Positions 1 to 6,017 of a stretch of 14,813 nt of DNA are shown here, one piece after another. Origin of the DNA: Acidovorax sp. (GTDB lineage Bacteria > Pseudomonadota > Gammaproteobacteria > Burkholderiales > Burkholderiaceae_C); contig JASLFM010000117.1 of NCBI GenBank assembly GCA_030150585.1, forward strand, positions 1-14,813. Reading direction: 5' to 3'. Position numbers and translations under genes: made by a program. Position 1 is the stretch's first letter, and every line of letters begins with the position of its first letter. The notes beneath the pieces are model-generated. The model worked only from the letters and a program-made list of their open reading frames with translations. It did no database searches and was not told the origin of the DNA.

Positions 1-645
1 ATCGCGGCCGTGGTGGGCGCGGTGCGCCGCGCCGTGCCCGCGCACCTGCCCGTCTCCGCCAAGATGCGCCTGGGCTACAACGACACGTCGCAGGCGCTCG
101 ACTGCGCGCTTGCGATGCAGTCCGGCGGTGCCTGCGAACTCGTGGTGCATGCGCGCACCAAGGCCGACGGATACCGCCCGCCCGCGTACTGGGAGCTGAT
201 CCCCGCGATCCGCGAGGCGGTGCGCGTTCCTGTGGTGGCCAACGGCGAGATCTGGACGGTGCAGGACGCGCTGCGCTGCCGTGCGCTCTCGGGCTGCTCC
301 GCGCTCATGCTGGGCCGTGGCGCGGTGGCCGACCCAGGCCTGGCCCGGGCCATCCGCGCGGCCGATGCGGGCAGGCCCGGAAGTGACGAACTGGTGTGGC
401 CTGCGCTTGTGCCGCATCTCGCGCGCTTCTGGGAGATGGTCTGCGAGGGCCTGGCGCCGAACCAGCGTGCGGGGCGCCTCAAGCAGTGGCTGAACCTGCT
501 GCGCCGGCGCTTTCCCGAGGCCGAGCAGGCCTACCAGCACGTGCGCACGATCACTGACCAGCGCGAGATCACGGCCTGGGTCGAGAGAACCGCAGGCGCA
601 GCGGCTACAGCAGGTGGTCTGGCGCCAGCGGCCCCAGTAGCTTAA
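1..645 (+). CDS. dusC: tRNA-dihydrouridine(16) synthase DusC, 3' part (5' end outside window)
   Basis: FMN-dependent enzyme that reduces a uridine in the tRNA D-loop (U16 for DusC) to dihydrouridine, using NADPH, in the cytoplasm. The frame is open from base 1, and about 214 C-terminal residues are present. E. coli DusC has about 315, so roughly the first 100 residues, including the catalytic-cysteine region, lie upstream. Seen here: SAKMRLGYND, which lines up with the SVKVRLGW strand of DusC; the ELVVHARTK strand; ANGEIW and SGCSALMLGRGA, the phosphate-binding end of the TIM barrel; and a C-terminal helical domain with LKQWLNLLRR and EAEQAYQHVR. GEIW and the LKQWL segment favour DusC over DusA or DusB. 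The tail after AWVERT is Ala-rich and probably disordered. It ends with TAA inside the 3' end of the converging phospholipase gene (41-base overlap). The GTG at base 10 is internal, not the start. Confidence 0.93.
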   Translation: MAAVVGAVRRAVPAHLPVSAKMRLGYNDTSQALDCALAMQSGGACELVVHARTKADGYRPPAYWELIPAIREAVRVPVVANGEIWTVQDALRCRALSGCSALMLGRGAVADPGLARAIRAADAGRPGSDELVWPALVPHLARFWEMVCEGLAPNQRAGRLKQWLNLLRRRFPEAEQAYQHVRTITDQREITAWVERTAGAAATAGGLAPAAPVA

Positions 646-2245
646 GCAGCAGGCGCAGCGGCAGGCTGGCGTCGGGCTCGCTCGTGGCGTCGGGCAGGCC
701 GCTACCCAGCGGTGCACGCCAGAGCAGGCCCTGGCCGGTCAGCTCGACGCGCCAGGCCTGCTCCAGCAGGGCGGGTTCGATGCGTGTGGTGGCCCGCTGT
801 GCGAGTTCGCTGCTCACGATGAGCAGTGCGACCTCGGTGTTTTGCCGCTGCGAGCGTGGGTCCAGGTTCATCGACCCGATGGCCGTGAGGCGACGGTCTA
901 CCACGAGCAGTTTCGAGTGCAGCATGGCGCGCGAGGTGCCGCTGGTATTGCCGCTCGATCCCCCCGCGGCTGCGCCGATCGCACTGCGCAGGCCCGCCTG
1001 TTCGGCGCGCAGTTCGTAGAGCTCGACGCCCATGGCAAGCAGTTCCTCGCGGTGCCGCGCATAGCCGGCATGGGCCAGCGGCGCGTCGTTCGAGGCCAGC
1101 GAGTTCGTGAGCACGCGCACGCGCACGCCGCGCGCAATGGCCTGCGCGAAGGCGGCCTTCATGTCGGGGCCGGTCACGAAGTAGGGCGAGACGATCAGCA
1201 GGTCGCTGCGCGCGCGCCCGATGAGTGCCAGCAGGCCGTCCACCACGGAGGCACCGGCCTCGGCGGGCGGCGCCGAGCCGTCTTCGGACGGAATCTTCGC
1301 GGGGTGGTCAGCCAGCACCACGGCAGGGGCCCAGACGAAGCGCGCGCGCGAGAGGTCCAGCGGCTTGCGGTCCCACACGCGGGCGCGCTGCCCGCTGAGG
1401 GCCTCGGGTTCGATGAGGCCCTGTGCGGCCGATACCGGCAGCAGCTCCGTGCTCGGAACCTGCTGGCGCAGGCGGTCCAGCTCATCGCGCGTGATCAGCG
1501 ACTGCACGGGGTAGGCACGCTCGTTGTTCCAGTAGCTGTCGAAGCTCTGCGACAGGTCCTGCACGATGGGGCCGACGGCCAGCACGTCGAGGTCCACGAA
1601 ATTGCCGCTTTCGTCGTTGCCGAAATAAGCGTCGCCCAGGTTGCGGCCACCTGCCACGGCCGCCATGTTGTCGGCGATGAAGAGCTTGTTGTGCATGCGC
1701 TGCTGCACGCGGTCGAAGTCGCCCAGTGCGCTGAAGACGCGGCCCAGGGGCGAGCTGCGTGCGCCCGTCAGCGGGTTGAACATGCGCATCTCGATGTTGG
1801 GCTCGAAGGCCAGCCGCATGACCTGTGCGTTGCGCCCCGTGCTGTGGAAGTCGTCCAGCAGCACGCGCACGCGCACGCCGCGCCGCGCCGCGGCCACCAC
1901 GCCGAGCAGCAGCCGCTCGGAGCTGGCATCCGCATGGATTGCGTAGTACTGCAGGTCGAGCGTGCGCTGCGCCGCCTCGACGAGCGCGAGCCGGCTGCCA
2001 TAGGCCGCCTGCGGCCCGCTGAGCAGCGTGAAGCCGGAGGGCTCGGGGGCCTGCTCTGCCGCACGGCGCTGCTGCACGAGGGCTCCCAGGTTCGTGTCTT
2101 CCGGGTGCTCGAGCGCGCGGGAGACGGGGCGGTCCACGTCGCGCGGCAGGCTGGTACAGCCGCCGAGCAACGCCAGCAGGAGCAGGGCACAGGCCCCCAG
2201 CAGAGCAGGCATGGCGCGGCGGAGGTGGAGGCCCTGGGTGCTCAT
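605..2245 (-). CDS. Lipoprotein of the phospholipase D / cardiolipin synthase family
   Basis: 546 residues with a typical lipoprotein signal: a hydrophobic stretch at 12-28 and a lipobox LGGC ending at Cys30, with Thr at +2 (not Asp), so probably an outer-membrane lipoprotein facing the periplasm. Two HKD catalytic motifs are intact: H185-N-K-L-F-I-A-D192 followed by GGRN, and H443-S-K-L-L-V-V-D450 followed by GSMN. Together they form one active site that hydrolyses or transfers phosphodiesters. Family knowledge suggests phospholipid hydrolysis or cardiolipin-type transphosphatidylation; the true substrate cannot be read from sequence. The ATG at 2245 is chosen because it directly precedes the signal peptide and overlaps the mnmH stop as ATGA, suggesting translational coupling; the open frame runs further up to 2443, but that part only shadows mnmH. 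The two halves each carry a RGVRVRVL strand. The 3' end overlaps dusC. Confidence 0.9.
   Translation of the reverse strand: MSTQGLHLRRAMPALLGACALLLLALLGGCTSLPRDVDRPVSRALEHPEDTNLGALVQQRRAAEQAPEPSGFTLLSGPQAAYGSRLALVEAAQRTLDLQYYAIHADASSERLLLGVVAAARRGVRVRVLLDDFHSTGRNAQVMRLAFEPNIEMRMFNPLTGARSSPLGRVFSALGDFDRVQQRMHNKLFIADNMAAVAGGRNLGDAYFGNDESGNFVDLDVLAVGPIVQDLSQSFDSYWNNERAYPVQSLITRDELDRLRQQVPSTELLPVSAAQGLIEPEALSGQRARVWDRKPLDLSRARFVWAPAVVLADHPAKIPSEDGSAPPAEAGASVVDGLLALIGRARSDLLIVSPYFVTGPDMKAAFAQAIARGVRVRVLTNSLASNDAPLAHAGYARHREELLAMGVELYELRAEQAGLRSAIGAAAGGSSGNTSGTSRAMLHSKLLVVDRRLTAIGSMNLDPRSQRQNTEVALLIVSSELAQRATTRIEPALLEQAWRVELTGQGLLWRAPLGSGLPDATSEPDASLPLRLLLKLLGPLAPDHLL
1110..1133. repeat. Copy 1 of a 24-base direct repeat inside the phospholipase gene (second PLD half)
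   Basis: An identical 24-base run occurs here and at 1860-1883, in the same orientation and exactly 750 bases apart. On the minus strand both encode the beta strand RGVRVRVL (residues 372-379 here). The repeat marks the internal duplication that gives PLD proteins two halves, with DNA identity kept by GC-rich codon choice. The 750-base spacing is a multiple of three, so recombination between copies would delete 250 codons in frame. Confidence 0.75.
1860..1883. repeat. Copy 2 of the 24-base direct repeat inside the phospholipase gene (first PLD half)
   Basis: Partner of the repeat at 1110-1133, encoding RGVRVRVL at residues 122-129, ahead of the first HKD motif. Confidence 0.75.
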
Positions 2246-3297
2246 GGTGGGGGCAGGGCGGAGATCTGGCGGGCCAGATCTTCGATGGATTGCGGGGACA
2301 GATTGCTGGCGGGCACGCTCTGGCGCTGGGGCCAGCGGTGCAGGTGGTTGCTCTGCGAGCGGGTGTAGAGCGGATCGTAGTGCAAGGCCATGAGCTCGGC
2401 GAACAGTGGCTCGAGCGCGCGGGCTTCGGCCCATGCCTGCCATCGCTCGATGACCTGGCGGCCGTGCAATTCCTTGAGTGAGCCCAGCAGCCGCGCAAGC
2501 TGTGCCGGATCATCGGCCAGGTTCGCATAGTCACGCAGCAGATAGGCCAGGCGTGCCTCGCTGCTGGCCTGCACCTCGATGCAGGGGCTGGAGCGCAGTT
2601 GCTGCACCAGGGGCTGCGGCACGTTGAGGCGGCCGATGCGGGCGCTTTCGGCCTCGACGTAGACGGGGCGCTGCAGGTCGAACGCGTCGAGCGCATTGAC
2701 GATCTGCGTCTCGAAGGCGGTCTGCGAGGGTTGCTCCACACCGGGCCAGGCACCGAGCACCGAACCGCGGTGGCGCGCGAACGCTTCGAGGTCCAGCACC
2801 TGGTGGCCTTGGCTTGCCAGCGCCTGCAGCACGCGCGTCTTGGCGCTTCCCGTGGCGCCGCAGACCACGCGCAGCGGCAGTTGCGGCGCGCGCTGCTCCA
2901 GCGTGTCGATCACGTGGCGCCGCCAGGTCTTGTAGCCGCCCGCGAGCTGCTGGGCGTCCCAGCCCACGAGGCACAGCCAGTTCACCATGGAGCCGCTGCG
3001 CAGGCCGCCGCGCCAGCAGTAGACCAGGGGCCTCCAGTGCGCAGGGCGATCGGCGAACTGCGTGCGCAGGTGGTGCGCCAGATTGGCCGCCACCATGGCT
3101 CCACCCACGCGGCGCGCTTCGAAAGCGCCCTGCTGCTTGTACAGCGTGCCGACGATGCGCCGCTCTTCGTCATCGAGCACGGGGCAGTTGATGGCACCCG
3201 GAATGTGGTCGATGGCGTATTCGGCGGGCGATCGCGCGTCGATGATGGTGTCGAAGCCGTGGCGGTCTTGCACGCGCACGGGGCCGCGGCGGCTCAC
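2242..3297 (-). CDS. mnmH: tRNA 2-selenouridine synthase MnmH (SelU)
   Basis: Replaces sulfur by selenium in (5-substituted) 2-thiouridine at the wobble position of certain tRNAs, via geranylated and selenophosphate-dependent steps; cytoplasmic. Seen: an N-terminal rhodanese domain (IIDARSPAEY, then PLVYCWRGGLRSGS with the catalytic Cys at about residue 94 of 351), followed by a P-loop domain with GATGSAKT at about 147-154 and LDLEAFARHRGS. This rhodanese plus P-loop order is diagnostic. Start choice: the GTG at 3297 has GGAAGG seven bases upstream and gives an N-terminus close in length to E. coli; a GTG at 3315 in the same frame (six residues longer) lacks a visible ribosome site. The stop overlaps the ATG of the phospholipase lipoprotein as ATGA. 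selD, which supplies the substrate, lies head to head with it. Confidence 0.94.
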   Translation of the reverse strand: MSRRGPVRVQDRHGFDTIIDARSPAEYAIDHIPGAINCPVLDDEERRIVGTLYKQQGAFEARRVGGAMVAANLAHHLRTQFADRPAHWRPLVYCWRGGLRSGSMVNWLCLVGWDAQQLAGGYKTWRRHVIDTLEQRAPQLPLRVVCGATGSAKTRVLQALASQGHQVLDLEAFARHRGSVLGAWPGVEQPSQTAFETQIVNALDAFDLQRPVYVEAESARIGRLNVPQPLVQQLRSSPCIEVQASSEARLAYLLRDYANLADDPAQLARLLGSLKELHGRQVIERWQAWAEARALEPLFAELMALHYDPLYTRSQSNHLHRWPQRQSVPASNLSPQSIEDLARQISALPPP

Positions 3298-3336
3298 GTC
3301 GCGGCCTTCCGGCACCGGGCAGGCACAATAGATGGG

Positions 3337-4401
3337 ATGACGACCGCGACTGAATCCATTCGATTGACCGAGTTCTCACATGGGGGGGGCTGCGGCTGCA
3401 AGATCGCACCGTGCCTGCTGTCCGAGATTCTGGCACGCGCTCCGGCCGGGTTGGTGCCGCCCGAACTGCTGGTGGGCACCGAGACCAGCGACGACGCGGC
3501 CGTTTACCGCCTCAACGACACGCAGGCGCTGGTGGCCACCACCGACTTCTTCACGCCCATCGTGGACGACCCGTTCGACTTCGGCCGCATCGCGGCCACG
3601 AATGCGCTGTCCGACATCTACGCCATGGGCGGCACGCCCATCATGGCGCTGGCCCTGGTGGGTATGCCCATCGCCAAGCTGCCGCCCGAAGTCATTGGCC
3701 GCGTGCTCGAAGGCGGCGCCGCCGTGTGCCGCGAAGCGGGCATTCCGATTGCGGGCGGGCATTCCATCGACGTGCTGGAGCCGATCTACGGCCTGGTGGG
3801 GCTGGGCCTCGTGCACCCCGCGCGCGTGCGCCGCAATGCGGATGCGCAAGCGGGCGATGTGCTCGTGCTCGGCAAGCCGCTGGGTGTAGGCATTCTGTCG
3901 GCGGCGCTGAAGAAGGGCATTCTTGGGCCTGACGGCTATGCGCAGATGCTGCGCCACACGACCCAGCTCAACACCGTCGGTATGGCGCTGGCTGCATTGG
4001 ACGGCGTGCATGCGATGACCGACGTGACGGGTTTCGGGCTGGCGGGGCATCTGCTCGAAATATGCCGGGGGTCTGGCCTGCATGCAGAAGTGGCGCTGGC
4101 CCAGTTGCCGCTGATTGCAGAGGCGGCGGAACTGGCCCGCGCCGGAGTGGCCACGGGGGCGTCGGCCCGCAACTGGGCGGCGTATGGTGCCGAAGTGGCG
4201 TGGCCCGAGAGCGCGCCGGCGTGGCTGCGCCAGATTGTTACGGACCCGCAGACGAGTGGCGGGCTGCTTGTGAGCTGCAATGCGGGCGCCGTGCCTGCTG
4301 TATTGGCGGCGTTCGCTGAGGCGGGGTTTGGGCAGGCCGCGGTTATTGGGGAGATGCAGGTGCCAGCAGCCTCTCAGAGCTGCAGGGTCACCTGCCGCTG
4401 A
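3337..4401 (+). CDS. selD: Selenide, water dikinase (selenophosphate synthase) SelD
   Basis: Makes selenophosphate from selenide and ATP, the selenium donor for MnmH and for selenocysteine synthesis; cytoplasmic. 354 residues, close to the E. coli length. Start: ATG at 3337, giving MTTATESIRL, which aligns directly with the E. coli start; the frame stays open far upstream, but that part is only antisense to mnmH. Seen: SHGGGCGCK with catalytic Cys19 and Lys22 (E. coli Cys17 and Lys20), DDAAVY at 52-57 and DPFDFGRIAATNALSD for Mg-ATP binding, AGGHSID at 139-145, MTDVTGFGLAGHL, and DPQTSGG at 303-309. The catalytic residue is a plain Cys codon (TGC), not a selenocysteine UGA. A run of eight G (3382-3389) sits just before it. 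No strong ribosome site is visible. The gene ends six bases from the converging ribD. Confidence 0.96.
   Translation: MTTATESIRLTEFSHGGGCGCKIAPCLLSEILARAPAGLVPPELLVGTETSDDAAVYRLNDTQALVATTDFFTPIVDDPFDFGRIAATNALSDIYAMGGTPIMALALVGMPIAKLPPEVIGRVLEGGAAVCREAGIPIAGGHSIDVLEPIYGLVGLGLVHPARVRRNADAQAGDVLVLGKPLGVGILSAALKKGILGPDGYAQMLRHTTQLNTVGMALAALDGVHAMTDVTGFGLAGHLLEICRGSGLHAEVALAQLPLIAEAAELARAGVATGASARNWAAYGAEVAWPESAPAWLRQIVTDPQTSGGLLVSCNAGAVPAVLAAFAEAGFGQAAVIGEMQVPAASQSCRVTCR
3382..3389 (+). repeat. G(8) homopolymer in the 5' part of selD
   Basis: Eight consecutive G encode Gly16, Gly17 and most of Gly18, directly before catalytic Cys19. One base gained or lost would shift the frame and abolish SelD. 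The tract is in the in-frame state in this sequence. Confidence 0.9.
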
Positions 4402-4407
4402 CGCGGG

Positions 4408-5514
4408 TCAGAACTGATCGCGCCCCACCCCTCGGGCAAGGATGCGCAGGTCGGGCCCGATGCGCTCGACGCTTTGGAATTGCAGCGCCAGGGCCTGATC
4501 CAGCGATTCGAATGGAGCCAGCGCTGCCATGCCGCGCCCCTGGCCAAGCAGCTTCGGGGCCAGGTACGTCAGCCATTCGTCGACGAGGCCTTCGCGCGCC
4601 AGCGAGCCGTTCAGCTTGTGGCCGGCCTCCACATGCACTTCGTTCATGCCCCGCGCCGCGAGATCGCGCAGCATGGCTGCAAGATCGACTTTGCCGTGCG
4701 GCCCAGGCATGAGGACCACCGTGGCGCCGCGGTCTTCGAGCGCCTTGCGCTTTGCGGGGTTTTCCTCGGCTGCGTAGATGAAAAGCTGGCGGCCTGGAAT
4801 GAACAGATGGGCGTCCAGCGGTGTCTGCAAGCGGCTGTCGACCACGACCAGATGGGGCTGGCGGGGCGTCTTCACCTCGCGCACGTCGAGGCGCGGATTG
4901 TCTTCGAGAACGGTGCCAATGCCCGTGAGAACGGCGCAGGCTCGCGCGCGCCATCCATGGCCATCGGCGCGTGCCTGCGGTGACGTGATCCATTGGCTGG
5001 CCCCGTGGGGCAGCGCGGTGTACCCATCGAGCGACGCCGCCACCTTCAGCCGCACCCACGGCGTCTTGCGCACCATGCGGCTGAAAAAGCCGATATTGAG
5101 CTCGCGCGATGCTTCGGCCCCCGGTCCCACTTCGACTTCGATCCCTGCTGAGCGCAGGCGCTCGAAACCCTGCCCGCTTACCAAGGGGTTGGGGTCTGCA
5201 ATGGAGGCCACCACCTTGCGGATGCCCGCCGCCGCCAGCGCGTCGCAGCATGGCCCCGTGCGCCCGTGGTGGGAGCAGGGCTCCAGCGTGACGTAAGCCG
5301 TGGCACCACGCACATCGTGTCTTGCGGCTGCCGCATCGCGCAGGGCCATGATTTCGGCATGGGGGCCGCCCACCTGCTGGGTGGAGCCCCGGCCCAGCAC
5401 GTCGCCCGCAGGCGAAACCAAAACGCAGCCTACGCGTGGGTTGGGGTTGGAAAGAAAAAGCGCCTGGGCGGCTAGCCCAAGCGCTTGTTGGATGAAGGGC
5501 AGATTGTCTGTCAT
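4408..5514 (-). CDS. ribD: Bifunctional riboflavin biosynthesis deaminase/reductase RibD
   Basis: Carries out the second and third steps of riboflavin synthesis: deamination of the diaminopyrimidine product of GTP cyclohydrolase II, then NADPH-dependent reduction of the ribosyl side chain. 368 residues, normal for the family. The N-terminal deaminase domain (about 1-145) has the zinc site H52-A-E54 and P79-C-S-H-H-G-R-T-G-P-C89. The C-terminal reductase domain (about 150-362) has RLKVAASLDGYTA, SQWITSPQAR and LTGIGTVLEDNPRLDVR, then EAGHKLNGSL. Start: the ATG at 5514, with MTDNLPFIQQAL matching usual N-termini. It follows pilE by 32 bases on the same strand, so it may share that transcript. 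I see no FMN riboswitch in the short leader. No other rib gene is in the window; the selD stop is six bases from its stop. Confidence 0.96.
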   Translation of the reverse strand: MTDNLPFIQQALGLAAQALFLSNPNPRVGCVLVSPAGDVLGRGSTQQVGGPHAEIMALRDAAAARHDVRGATAYVTLEPCSHHGRTGPCCDALAAAGIRKVVASIADPNPLVSGQGFERLRSAGIEVEVGPGAEASRELNIGFFSRMVRKTPWVRLKVAASLDGYTALPHGASQWITSPQARADGHGWRARACAVLTGIGTVLEDNPRLDVREVKTPRQPHLVVVDSRLQTPLDAHLFIPGRQLFIYAAEENPAKRKALEDRGATVVLMPGPHGKVDLAAMLRDLAARGMNEVHVEAGHKLNGSLAREGLVDEWLTYLAPKLLGQGRGMAALAPFESLDQALALQFQSVERIGPDLRILARGVGRDQF

Positions 5515-5546
5515 GGCGCTGGGATGGTAGCGCGCCTGTTGCTTTT

Positions 5547-5990
5547 CTACTTGCCCCAGCAGTCTGGGTCATAGCCTGCCTGGCCGGATGTTTTGCCATT
5601 CGCGCCGCGCAAGCCGGTGTTGCTCAGCGTGTAGGTACCGCACTTGTCGTTGGCTTGCGGCCCGGTAGGTTTTGGCGTGGCAGTCAGCGTGTAGGCCGTA
5701 GTGGTATTGCCGTCTTGAAAGTCAATGGTGTAGCGCTTGGTGGTATCTGTCGACCATTTCAGCGCATCTGGCAGCGTGGTGGGATAGGTGCCGGTGGCGG
5801 TCGCGGCCCGCTCCAGCCATTGCTGCGCCTGCAGCAGCCCGGCACGCGCATCGGCCCGATGGCCGCGACGCACGTATTCCGTATAACTGGGGTAGGCAAT
5901 GGCCGTGAGAATGCCCACGACAGCCACTACGATCATCAACTCGATCAGCGTGAAGCCTCGGGCACGGTGTGGAAAAGGGCGATAGTTCAT
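5547..5990 (-). CDS. pilE: Type IV pilus minor pilin PilE
   Basis: 147 residues. Prepilin with leader MNYRPFPHRARG cut before Phe13 by PilD; the mature N-terminus FTLIE has the conserved Glu5 (residue 17), and a hydrophobic alpha-1 helix follows to about residue 34. The AYPSYTEYVRRGHRADA segment is typical of PilE-type pilins. Two cysteines (in DKCGTYTL and DPDCWGK) form the likely C-terminal disulfide loop. Start: ATG at 5990 with AAGAGG four bases upstream; an in-frame TTG at 6005 would add five residues but is less likely. It is last of the pil genes and lies 27 bases after pilY1. By position it matches P. aeruginosa PilE, a minor pilin of the tip/priming complex rather than the main fibre subunit PilA, though sequence alone cannot fully separate the two. 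Confidence 0.88.
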   Translation of the reverse strand: MNYRPFPHRARGFTLIELMIVVAVVGILTAIAYPSYTEYVRRGHRADARAGLLQAQQWLERAATATGTYPTTLPDALKWSTDTTKRYTIDFQDGNTTTAYTLTATPKPTGPQANDKCGTYTLSNTGLRGANGKTSGQAGYDPDCWGK

Positions 5991-6017
5991 AAAACCTCTT
6001 GTCAATCCTGTATTCCA

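Noticed and set aside
842..2368. Long open frame (508 codons) on the + strand opposite the phospholipase gene
   Set aside because: It is antisense to a gene with clear HKD motifs; its His/Arg/Ala-rich translation has no recognisable domain and is the expected shadow in GC-rich DNA.
2599..3336. Upstream extension of the selD frame by 246 codons
   Set aside because: It lies fully opposite mnmH and shows no SelD-like sequence; the ATG at 3337 matches the family N-terminus.
3388..3399. Selenocysteine codon at the SelD active site
   Set aside because: The catalytic position is TGC (Cys); there is no in-frame TGA.
4398..4411. Five-base inverted repeat spanning the selD and ribD stops, as a shared terminator
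   Set aside because: The stem is short, there is no T-run on either side, and the symmetry comes partly from two facing TGA codons.
5516..5533. GCGCT/AGCGC stem at the ribD start as a terminator of the pilin operon
   Set aside because: Only five pairs with an eight-base loop and no T-run in the minus-strand direction.
4388..5599. 403-codon frame over ribD in another minus-strand frame
   Set aside because: Its translation is Arg/Gly/Pro-rich without domains, while ribD in the overlapping frame has all its motifs.
5991..6005. TTG at 6005 as the pilE start
   Set aside because: ATG at 5990 has a better ribosome site and gives a normal prepilin leader.
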